From the NCBI GenBank assembly GCA_964439435.1, contig CAYTOF010000031.1:1-26418 (forward strand): a stretch of DNA of 26,418 nt. Reading direction: 5' to 3'. Below, piece after piece: positions 7,826 through 14,741 of the stretch. The notes beneath the pieces are model-generated. The model was not told the DNA's origin, did no database searches, and saw only the letters and a list, made by a program, of their open reading frames with translations. Position numbers and translations under genes: made by a program. Numbering within the stretch: the stretch's first letter is position 1; the number at the start of each line of letters is the position of its first letter. This DNA is from CAYTOF01 sp964439435 (GTDB taxonomy: Bacteria; Bacillota; Clostridia; Oscillospirales; QAMX01).

Positions 7826-8902
7826 ATGGAAATTTTGAAAAAATATGAATTTGAGCCGGACTACACTCACATTGTCAAAGCGGCACAAAACATTTGGGCG
7901 CCGAGACTCCCTCTGTATGAGCATGGAGTGGGAGAAAAGGTGATTTATGAAACAATGGGGACTAAACCTTATCAAGTGTGGTTTTCAAAGGATATGGAGG
8001 AGAGCAGGGACGGTTTTCGTAAGTTTTGGGACTTTTGGCGCGCCATGGGCTATGACACCGCATCCATGGAATTTGGTGTCTGTGGAGCCTTGGTGGGAGG
8101 TGGTGCACTCAATCAACAGAGCAAGGGATGCATCAAAGAACGTGCTGATTTTGAGAGATATCCCTGGGATGAAATCCCACAAAGGTTTTATGATCTATAT
8201 GCCCCATATATTCAAAACTTTGCACAGACTTGTCCGCCGGGCATGAAGGCAGTCGGAGGAGTGGGCAACGGCATTTTCGAAGCGGTGCAAGACATCGTGG
8301 GCTATATTGATTTGTGCTATATAAGAAGCGATGATTTGGAACTCTATGAGGAGCTATTTGTCGCAATGGGTGAGGTTCAGTTCAAAATATGGGACAGATT
8401 TATGGATGAATTTTCCGATGTCTTTTGTGTCCTGCGCTTTGGAGATGATTTGGGATTCAACACCATGACCTTGATATCCCACGATGACATTCGAAAAAAC
8501 ATAATACCCCAATACCGCCGTATAGTAGAAAAAGTGCACTCAAAGGGCAAACCTTTTCTGCTGCACTCCTGTGGGTGTATCTTTGATATTTTCGATGACC
8601 TGATTGATGATGTAAAGATTGATGCGAAGCACTCAAATGAAGACATCATAGCACATTTTTCCACATGGGTGGAAAAATACGGTGATCGCATAGGAAATTT
8701 TGGAGGCATCGATACAGGTGTGATGTGCCTTCACGATTCAAATTTTATCAGAGACTATATTTGGGATTGTCTGGAAATAGTAAAAGGTCGTGGCGGAATT
8801 GCTTTCGGTTCGGGAAATTCCATTCCTGATTATGTTCCGACAGAGAGCTATATTGCCATGATTGACACCGTGCGAAAATGGAGACAGGACAAAAAGCTGT
8901 AG
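7826..8902 (+). CDS. Uroporphyrinogen-decarboxylase-like (URO-D superfamily) protein
   Basis: 358 residues, the usual size for URO-D-fold proteins. The C-terminal half carries the HSCG motif (FLLHSCGCIFDIFDDLID) with a second Cys two residues on, then DAKHSNED, GNFGGIDTG and IAFGSGNSIPDYVPTESY. Real HemE enzymes have a different N-terminal arginine-rich motif, which is not seen here. The HxCG form is typical of the methyltransferase-like and uncharacterised URO-D members often found among carbohydrate genes in Clostridia. Start: AAAGGA at 7812-7817, eight bases before ATG. It has its own promoter and sits upstream of a GH2 enzyme, but a 254-base gap with another promoter separates them. No cobalamin-binding partner protein is in the window, so its role is open. 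Confidence 0.75.
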   Translation: MEILKKYEFEPDYTHIVKAAQNIWAPRLPLYEHGVGEKVIYETMGTKPYQVWFSKDMEESRDGFRKFWDFWRAMGYDTASMEFGVCGALVGGGALNQQSKGCIKERADFERYPWDEIPQRFYDLYAPYIQNFAQTCPPGMKAVGGVGNGIFEAVQDIVGYIDLCYIRSDDLELYEELFVAMGEVQFKIWDRFMDEFSDVFCVLRFGDDLGFNTMTLISHDDIRKNIIPQYRRIVEKVHSKGKPFLLHSCGCIFDIFDDLIDDVKIDAKHSNEDIIAHFSTWVEKYGDRIGNFGGIDTGVMCLHDSNFIRDYIWDCLEIVKGRGGIAFGSGNSIPDYVPTESYIAMIDTVRKWRQDKKL

Positions 8903-9035
8903 TTATGGGCGTATTACAAAACCTGACTTAAAGGAAATCTTGCGGAATGCTTTGAGATATAGCATAAAAGTCGTAAAAAGACAGGGAGATGAAGATTGGA
9001 CATCGACACATGCAAAACCTTGTGTATATGTGCGC

Positions 9036-9066
9036 TTGACAAAATCAGCCTTATCTTTTAAGATAA
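9036..9066 (+). promoter_or_regulatory. Promoter with near-palindromic operator upstream of the GH2 gene
   Basis: TTGACA (9036-9041) is a perfect -35 box; TAAGAT (9059-9064) lies 17 bases downstream. Bases 9051-9066 read TTATCTTTTAAGATAA, two 7-bp arms around TT, overlapping the -10 box. This is a natural place for a repressor to act. The predicted start is about 85 bases before the coding region. Confidence 0.55.
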
Positions 9067-9156
9067 TTGGCAGATAAAGCTGTATTGAGGACAAAAATAT
9101 GGCAACAGCAGATTTTGTTGATCTTAAATAAGTGCAATGGCGAAGGGATGGCAGAT

Positions 9157-11481
9157 ATGGAAAGAATAAAGATTTCATTGGACACATTTAAATTTACATT
9201 GGGTCGTCATTTGACCACCGAGAACCCAAAACCTTTGGGGGAGCAAAGTGAGGTGCGCATCCCCCACGATATCTTGGTCAATGCACCTCTTTCTGAGAGT
9301 TCGGAAAGTGGTGGGCGTGACCAAGGGTTTAGTGAGTGTTTTGTAGAGGCGACATATACCACAACGTTTTCATTGGGGGCTTCTTATCAAACAGTATATC
9401 TCTTGGTAGACGGCATATACAGAGAGTGCGAATTATACATAAACGGAACGTTGGCGGGTGGCAGCCCCTATGGCTATATTCCGATGACCTTGGACATAAC
9501 CAATCTGCTCAATGCAGGGGAGAACACCCTTGAAGTGTATATAGACAACCGCTCAAGAAGAACAGACAGATGGTATTCGGGTGCGGGGATTTACAGGGAG
9601 ATATACCTGCTCTTGGTTCCAAACACCCACATTGAACCCCATGGTGTCTTTGTCACCACTCCAAAAGTAGCTCAAAGTGAGGCGGACATAGAGCTCAATG
9701 TGGAGACCATAAGAGCTGCGGACGGCGCAAAGGTGCAGGCACAGATATATTCCCCGGAAAATGAGCTCGTGGCAACAGCGGAGGGAAAGATATCGGATAA
9801 ATTCGTCAAGCTTGGTGCCGAGGTTAAAAACCCCGAGCTGTGGGAGCCGCAAAACCCTGCCATGTACAAAGCAAAAGTCGTTTTGACATCAGAGGACGTG
9901 CAAGACACGGTCACGGTAAATTTTGGCATCCGTGAGTTTGTATACGATGCGCAAAACGGACTCAGGCTCAACGGAAAGCCGATCAACCTGCAAGGTGTGA
10001 ACCTGCACCATGACAGCGGTTGTGTCGGATCGGCGTTTTTTGAGGACATTTGGAGAGAGCGATTGAACGCCTTCAAAGCTGTGGGATTGAACGCTGTCAG
10101 GACAAGCCACAACCCACAAGCTTCGGTGTTTTATAGAATATGCGATGAGCTTGGCATAATAGTGATAGATGAGCTCTATGACAAATGGGATGACGGTTCA
10201 TATGACAGCCATTTTTGGAATTGGTATGAAAGAGATGCGCGTGCTTTGGTGCGGCGCGACAGAAACCACCCAAGTGTGTTTTTGTGGAGCGTTGGCAACG
10301 AGCTGAGCACCCAAGGGCTTCCTGTACATTTTGACCCGCTGGACAAGCTTGTCAGTTCTATTCGCAAACATGACCCGACGCGACCTGTCAGCTACGGTAT
10401 GCATCCCTTTGGATGGCCTGAGGAAATAGCCGCAAAAAACAGCGACGAAAAAGCCGTGCTCGCAGCGCAGATTGCAGAGCATGTGGATATGCTGATGTGC
10501 AACTATCAGGAGCAATGGTATGAAAAGTTCCACCGCGAATCACCCAAGACATGCATCATCGGCTCGGAGATAACCTATTGGTATGTTCCGGCTCCGGAGC
10601 ACGGAGGAAGTATGACGGAACAAAAGCCTTTGAGCTTTGTTGAGAAGCTTCCGTATGTAATCGGCGGCTTTCACTGGGCGGGAACCGATTATCGAGGTGA
10701 GTCCCTGGAGTGGCCCTCGCGCGGCTGGACATCCAGTCTCTTTGACATAGCGGGCTTTACAAAACCCGCAGCATATCACTCAAAGGCATATTGGGTCGAT
10801 GAACCCATGGTATATGTGGCCGTGGGAGATAAAAACAAAACACCTGCGAGCAACTTTGAAAGATCTATGTGGAGCATACCGCCCATGGCAGCCCATACAA
10901 ATTTCCCATATGAAGACGGAGAAAGTGTCGCAGTCCATGTGTTTACAAACTGCGAGAACGTGCGCCTTTATCAAGACGATAAGCTCATCGGAGAGCAGGC
11001 AAGGCAAGCGCTTGATGTTAGAAATATGAAGTTTGACATAAGCTGGAAAGATGGCGCAGTTCTCAAAGCAGTCGGCGAAAAGAAAGGTGAGACCATCTCC
11101 TTTGAGATATCAAAGCACAGCGACGCAGAGCAGATAAAGCTGTTGACAGACAGGAAGAGCATGACCAACAACGCAAAAGATGCCTGTATACTTCGAGCTT
11201 GGTTGCTTGATGGTGAGGGCAGAGTCTGTGAAACCAAGGACCAACGCCTTGCCATATCACTGACCGGGTTGGAGCTTTTGGGCATGGACAACGGCAATCC
11301 GATCATCTTGCCAAAGGAATCTGAAAATGAAATCGACACATATGGAGGGAAGGCAGCGTTTTTCGTGCGAGCACTGCCAAACTTTGACGGTAAAGCAAAA
11401 GTTGAGCTTCGCACGGTGAGGCAAGGTGCTCAGAGTGACACGCTTTTGGCCATTGCCGAAATAGAAATTGTAAACGGTTAA
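9157..11481 (+). CDS. Glycoside hydrolase family 2 enzyme (beta-galactosidase type)
   Basis: 774 residues without signal peptide, so it should act inside the cell on an imported oligosaccharide. Domain order is that of GH2. An N-terminal sugar-binding beta-sandwich (DGIYRECELYINGTLAG, RRTDRWYSGAGIYREIYL) comes first, then an immunoglobulin-like domain. The TIM barrel follows (INLQGVNLHHDSG, LNAVRTSHNPQA, FLWSVGNELS), then a C-terminal beta-rich region. The acid/base is E382 in SVGNELS and the nucleophile E471 in IIGSEITYW. The frame is open from 9067, but GAAGGG at 9142-9147 places the start at ATG 9157; ATG 9148 would abut the site. The substrate cannot be told: beta-galactoside, beta-glucuronide or beta-mannoside are all possible in this family. 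Confidence 0.9.
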   Translation: MERIKISLDTFKFTLGRHLTTENPKPLGEQSEVRIPHDILVNAPLSESSESGGRDQGFSECFVEATYTTTFSLGASYQTVYLLVDGIYRECELYINGTLAGGSPYGYIPMTLDITNLLNAGENTLEVYIDNRSRRTDRWYSGAGIYREIYLLLVPNTHIEPHGVFVTTPKVAQSEADIELNVETIRAADGAKVQAQIYSPENELVATAEGKISDKFVKLGAEVKNPELWEPQNPAMYKAKVVLTSEDVQDTVTVNFGIREFVYDAQNGLRLNGKPINLQGVNLHHDSGCVGSAFFEDIWRERLNAFKAVGLNAVRTSHNPQASVFYRICDELGIIVIDELYDKWDDGSYDSHFWNWYERDARALVRRDRNHPSVFLWSVGNELSTQGLPVHFDPLDKLVSSIRKHDPTRPVSYGMHPFGWPEEIAAKNSDEKAVLAAQIAEHVDMLMCNYQEQWYEKFHRESPKTCIIGSEITYWYVPAPEHGGSMTEQKPLSFVEKLPYVIGGFHWAGTDYRGESLEWPSRGWTSSLFDIAGFTKPAAYHSKAYWVDEPMVYVAVGDKNKTPASNFERSMWSIPPMAAHTNFPYEDGESVAVHVFTNCENVRLYQDDKLIGEQARQALDVRNMKFDISWKDGAVLKAVGEKKGETISFEISKHSDAEQIKLLTDRKSMTNNAKDACILRAWLLDGEGRVCETKDQRLAISLTGLELLGMDNGNPIILPKESENEIDTYGGKAAFFVRALPNFDGKAKVELRTVRQGAQSDTLLAIAEIEIVNG

Positions 11482-11518
11482 ACCGAGATAAGGCATTTTC
11501 ACTCAAAATAAATATTTG

Positions 11519-11555
11519 CGAGCGGCTGTTTTCGTCTTGACAAAGCAGCCGCTCG
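11519..11555. repeat. Inverted repeat enclosing the -35 box of the tRNA promoter
   Basis: CGAGCGGCTG (11519-11528) and CAGCCGCTCG (11546-11555) are perfect 10-bp arms around a 17-base loop. The loop holds TTGACA, the -35 box of the tRNA-Val promoter. The stem may terminate the GH2 transcript, although no T run follows on the plus strand. It could also be a protein-binding site. Confidence 0.8.
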
Positions 11556-11565
11556 TGTGTATAAT
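11537..11565 (+). promoter_or_regulatory. Consensus promoter of tRNA-Val
   Basis: TTGACA (11537-11542) and TATAAT (11560-11565) are both perfect consensus boxes with a 17-base spacer. The tRNA begins 21 bases after the -10 box, so the expected start gives a short 5' leader. Such strength is normal for a stable RNA gene. Confidence 0.9.
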
Positions 11566-11586
11566 AGGCAATGTCTCGATTACCAA

Positions 11587-11662
11587 GGACGCTTAGCTCA
11601 GCTGGTAGAGCACTCGCTTGACGTGCGAGTGGTCAGCGGTTCGATCCCGTTAGCGTCCACCA
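11587..11662 (+). tRNA. tRNA-Val (GAC anticodon)
   Basis: A 76-base cloverleaf. The acceptor stem GGACGCT pairs with AGCGTCC, the D-arm contains AGCTCAGCTGGTAGAGC, and the anticodon stem CTCGC/GCGAG encloses the loop TTGACGT with anticodon GAC, which reads GUC and GUU. The T-arm has GGTTCGATCCC. The CCA end is encoded in the gene. No duplicate of the tRNA 3' end was seen downstream, so there is no sign of an integrated element using it as an attachment site. Confidence 0.96.
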
Positions 11663-11667
11663 TTTCA

Positions 11668-11723
11668 CGACAAATCCGAACCCGATAATCCCGATGGGAA
11701 ATGGGTTCGGATTTGTCGTTTTT
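11668..11723 (+). terminator. Strong intrinsic terminator of tRNA-Val
   Basis: Bases 11668-11683 are the exact complement of 11703-11718 (16-bp stem, GC-rich at its closed end, AACCC/GGGTT). The loop is 19 bases and five T residues (11719-11723) follow directly. It lies six bases after the tRNA. Confidence 0.95.
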
Positions 11724-12130
11724 ATCATAGCCAGATACAAAAAAAGGGTGAATTTCGAGTCAGATCAACCTGAATTCGGAGCAGCAAAACCTCTGCGAAA
11801 TTTCGCGAGAAAATATGATGCATAAAATTCGAAATTCCTTGTAAATTGTCATTACAATTGTTACAATAATATTAGCTCATACGAATGAGGTAAATTCTAT
11901 AGATTTTTTACAGAAAGTGAGCTATGTTCGAGAAAAACCTGATATCAGCCAAGAAGAATGAGCTCGCACTTCTAATATGAGTTACGCCATTACAAACAGA
12001 TGGGAAAACTCCAAGAACAAACCCGTGAGAATGTTGCAAGGGGCTATTGGTGATTTTTGTACCGAGCACGGTATTACATTGAACGATACTGACAATCAAC
12101 CTACAATTGAAACGAGGGAGAAAAATAATC
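11724..12130. other. Gene-poor, AT-rich stretch with doubtful small ORFs
   Basis: No convincing gene. An 18-codon ORF (11924-11980) overlaps by ATGA a 62-codon ORF (11977-12165, MSYAITNRWENSK...), which runs 35 bases into the next gene in another frame. Neither has a recognisable family, and the second has no clear ribosome binding site. They may be remnants of a decayed gene. TTGTCA (11846-11851) could be the -35 box of a weak promoter for the downstream gene. The change to AT-rich sequence right after the tRNA terminator marks the start of an accessory-looking segment. Confidence 0.4.
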
Positions 12131-13006
12131 ATGAAACTTTGGTGGTATTGTCCCAAATGCAATGAAAAAATTGATTTTCAGAATCAATTAGAGGACTGTT
12201 TTGAAGACGATGGCGAAGCCATGTTTTCCGTACAAGAAGAAGATTGCTCATTACTCCATCGGATTTCATGCAGCACATGCAAAGTGAGCTGGATGGTCTT
12301 TATCAGCGGTTTGGAAGAAGCAGAACAGGAAGACACAGTTGCAGAAATTTCAGAAGATGCAGAAGGATTTGAAGAGGCCATTGCAGAAAAAGAGGCTTCC
12401 GTTCTTTACGAGGAGCCTTTGAAAGACATGCTCCCTGAGTTAGTACAAGGCGAGTTATATTGTGAATTGGCAGGAACATTTGCCGATGTGAGCAATAAAT
12501 GCGGTTGGCTTGGCCGCGAATATGATGAAATAGAACCGGCGGAGTTAGCTGAGTTTGAAGTTGATTACAAGAAATGGCGGGAGTTAGAAGACAGTTTATA
12601 CAATAAGATTAGAGTAATAATGAAAGAGGAAAACGCCGCCGGTGAGACTAACCGCGAATATGGAAAAGGGTTGCATTCTGACATAATGCCTTTTATGAAA
12701 AGGTACGGCGGTTATTATAAAAGCAACGGATGGTGGATCCTAGAAGAATGGGACGATTGCCCTGTATGCGGAGAAACATTGTATAGGGTAGACAATTTCA
12801 TAGAAAATCCTTTTAAAAAATGTGGCGTTTGCGTTTGGGTGCACAATAAAGCGCAGCTAAACAATCCCGATTTAGAAAATCTCACAAATCAAAAGAGTCT
12901 TAATCAAGCACGACAGGCCTATATGGCAAACAGGAAATCCGCAATGGCAAAGCAAGCGGTTGAAGCGCAACCTTTTAAAGTAATAAAACCGACTGAAGAA
13001 ATATAA
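12131..13006 (+). CDS. Hypothetical acidic protein with two zinc-ribbon motifs
   Basis: 291 residues, no recognised family. Two Cys4 sets are visible. The N-terminal one is C7/C10 (WYCPKC) with C47/C50 (SCSTCK). The C-terminal one is C210/C213 (DDCPVCGETLYR) with C231/C234 (KKCGVCVW). Between them is a very acidic stretch (about residues 61-100, rich in Glu and Asp) and a helical region with EFEVDYKKWRELEDS. There is no signal peptide or membrane segment. Zinc ribbons of this spacing often bind nucleic acid or scaffold protein contacts, but a function cannot be assigned. The RBS GAGGGAG (12114-12120) fixes ATG 12131. Codon use is AT-richer than in the metabolic genes on either side, consistent with acquired DNA. 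Confidence 0.65.
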   Translation: MKLWWYCPKCNEKIDFQNQLEDCFEDDGEAMFSVQEEDCSLLHRISCSTCKVSWMVFISGLEEAEQEDTVAEISEDAEGFEEAIAEKEASVLYEEPLKDMLPELVQGELYCELAGTFADVSNKCGWLGREYDEIEPAELAEFEVDYKKWRELEDSLYNKIRVIMKEENAAGETNREYGKGLHSDIMPFMKRYGGYYKSNGWWILEEWDDCPVCGETLYRVDNFIENPFKKCGVCVWVHNKAQLNNPDLENLTNQKSLNQARQAYMANRKSAMAKQAVEAQPFKVIKPTEEI

Positions 13007-13021
13007 CTATCTGATCACTAA

Positions 13022-13318
13022 ATCCCCGAAAATGAATTTGAGGATATGGCGGTTATTCAAAAGACCTTTGACTTATGGGGCAAGGAAAATTGGTTTAAAG
13101 AAAACAAGCTGATATGACGGGAACGCCTTGAGCAAGCGGGGTTTGTCATTTCGCAAGAAAAACTTCAACTTCGTAGTATCGAAAAAGATGATTGGGAATT
13201 AGGTGAGGCAGCAGCTTCTTTCGGACTCGAAATTGCTGTGATTTTCAAAACGTTAATTCCGTCTATATGGTGGATGAAAGGTGATAAAGTATATGAAACA
13301 GGCGTTGATTGTAATTGA
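13022..13318 (+). pseudogene. ORF interrupted by one in-frame TGA (remnant)
   Basis: One frame from 13022 reads like coding sequence (EFEDMAVIQKTFDLWGKE...) up to a TGA at 13115-13117. It then continues in the same frame for 66 codons (RERLEQAGFVISQEKLQLRS..., DDWELGEAAASFGLEIAV) to a TGA at 13316. The composition on both sides of the stop is protein-like. No start codon with a ribosome binding site precedes it; ATG 13046 is the first candidate. The family is not recognised. A decayed gene tail is the simplest reading. Selenocysteine is unlikely, since no supporting hairpin was noticed. The end overlaps the start of the nicotinamidase gene. Confidence 0.4.
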
Positions 13319-13838
13319 TTTTGTGAACGATTTTGTGGACAGCAGTGGAAGCTTGACCTGCGGTGCGCCCGCACAGCAACTTGATGGGCGAATTGCCGAA
13401 TTGGTAAAAGAATTTTCTGGACGGGGAGACTTTCTTGTCATAGCCAATGACTCTCACAAAGAAGGCGACAAATTCAATCCTGAGAGCATGTCGTTTCCCC
13501 CGCATTGCATTGCAGGCACTTGGGGCGAAGCTCTTTATGGAGAAACCGACAAAGCAGTTAAAATGGTCAGCGACGAACAAATAATCACAATATCCAAATC
13601 ACGTTATTCTGCTTTTTGCGGTACAGATTTGGATTTGAAACTGCGTGAGCGAAAGATAAACACCATATTTCTGGTTGGTGTTTGCAGCGACATCTGCATT
13701 TTACATACGGCTATTGACGCTTATAATTTGGGATATGCAATCAGAATATATGAAAACGGCATAGCAAGCTTTGATGAAGAGGGGCATCGTTTTGCCATCC
13801 GACATTTTAAAAATGTCTTGGGAGCTACCATATTGTAA
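13293..13838 (+). CDS. pncA: Nicotinamidase (isochorismatase-like cysteine hydrolase)
   Basis: 181 residues, the size of the short bacterial nicotinamidases, which convert nicotinamide to nicotinate for NAD salvage. The catalytic triad is visible as D9 (ALIVIDFVNDF), K102 (ISKSRYSAF) and C135 (VGVCSDICILHTA). The metal-site region reads ANDSHKEGD, and the FPPHCIAGTWGEALYG segment and the SFDEEGH stretch also match. The whole sequence strongly recalls Bacillus subtilis YueJ/PncA from memory. The start ATG 13293 follows AAAGGTGAT; an upstream GTG at 13281 would overlap that site. It lies after the interrupted ORF and before a convergent terminator, so it is probably transcribed from upstream in the accessory segment. 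Confidence 0.9.
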   Translation: MKQALIVIDFVNDFVDSSGSLTCGAPAQQLDGRIAELVKEFSGRGDFLVIANDSHKEGDKFNPESMSFPPHCIAGTWGEALYGETDKAVKMVSDEQIITISKSRYSAFCGTDLDLKLRERKINTIFLVGVCSDICILHTAIDAYNLGYAIRIYENGIASFDEEGHRFAIRHFKNVLGATIL

Positions 13839-13859
13839 AAAATATAAAGATTAAGCAGC

Positions 13860-13899
13860 AAAAAGGGCTTGCCGTCTGTGAACAGCAGACGGCAAGCCC
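13860..13899 (-). terminator. Terminator for the MATE-thioesterase operon, shared with pncA
   Basis: GGGCTTGCCGTCTG (13865-13878) and CAGACGGCAAGCCC (13886-13899) form a perfect 14-bp GC-rich stem with a 7-base loop. Five A residues at 13860-13864 give a T run directly after the stem on the minus strand. The orientation therefore suits the minus-strand operon best, and the stem also blocks read-through from pncA. Confidence 0.9.
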
Positions 13900-13966
13900 C
13901 TTGAACATTGCTTTGATTTTGTTGTATATCCCAAATTAGGCACACAAATCACGATGGAGGTGGTTA

Positions 13967-14707
13967 TTATATCTGATTCTCAAACCAAAAAGCTCCGTCA
14001 AAGGATTTCTGCCCGTCCTGCCTTATTCCCCTAAAAGCGAGCATGTCGGAACCCTTGGAAATGTATAGGCCCAGATTGTCTCCAAGCTGAAGCTCACGCG
14101 CAAAGGACATGTGCATGCGGTTGATGGGGGTGGAGAGAGCACTTGGGGGCATGGCATCATATGCAAATTCAAAGTAGCGTGTGTTGTTTACATGGCCCAG
14201 GATGTCAAGGTGACTTGGGAGAATCAAGATGTCGCCGTGATGAGCAAAGGGGCCTTTCAAGGAGACACTGCGCACCGCATCGGCAATTGCATAGTCATCC
14301 CTGCCCTCCGACATCTCGACAGGGAGGGTATACCCCCTTAAAACGCTGCGCTTTTCCAAGTTGAACAGCACAGAGAAAGAGGCACCGGAAAAAAGGACAC
14401 CATTTTCGTCAAAAAACTCAAAGTCACGTCGGAAAAAAGGCAGAGCAGTCTTTGAATGCCATGTCCTTCCCATGACAGTCATTGCAACGGAGGGCGGTCG
14501 AAACACCCTTATGTCCATGCCGACAAGCACCCAGGCGAGGTTTTGTGCAGCCATTGCGGCGGTGTCCAAAGAAAATTCGGTGAGATGTTTTTCTGCAAGG
14601 TTCTGTATCAGATTGGGGTATGTGTAAAACTTTACAGAACTGTCGATGTAGAAGTCATTGCCCACCAGAGTCAAGGGGTATTCATAGCTTTTTTCTGTGT
14701 TTATCAT
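13967..14707 (-). CDS. Acyl-ACP thioesterase (FatA/FatB family)
   Basis: 246 residues with two hot-dog domains. These cytoplasmic enzymes release fatty acids from acyl carrier protein. The first domain contains FYTYPNLIQNLAEKH and LAWVLVGMDIRVFRPP. The second has the family's catalytic stretch, D168-I-L-G-H172-V-N174-N-T-R-Y-F-E180, visible as HLDILGHVNNTRYFEF. Length equals the bacterial form of the family. The start ATG (14707) follows AAAGGAGG at a rather long 13-base spacing; no better start is in frame. It is the second gene of a minus-strand pair, 34 bases after the MATE gene, and ends at a strong terminator. Bacterial members likely set membrane fatty acid composition, but this is not proven. 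Confidence 0.88.
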   Translation of the reverse strand: MINTEKSYEYPLTLVGNDFYIDSSVKFYTYPNLIQNLAEKHLTEFSLDTAAMAAQNLAWVLVGMDIRVFRPPSVAMTVMGRTWHSKTALPFFRRDFEFFDENGVLFSGASFSVLFNLEKRSVLRGYTLPVEMSEGRDDYAIADAVRSVSLKGPFAHHGDILILPSHLDILGHVNNTRYFEFAYDAMPPSALSTPINRMHMSFARELQLGDNLGLYISKGSDMLAFRGIRQDGQKSFDGAFWFENQI

Positions 14708-14741
14708 GCCTATATTGACACCTCCTTTATAAAGTTATTTA

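Noticed and set aside
11587..13840. Genomic island with attachment sites at tRNA-Val
   Set aside because: No integrase and no repeat of the tRNA 3' end downstream; only the composition change remains.
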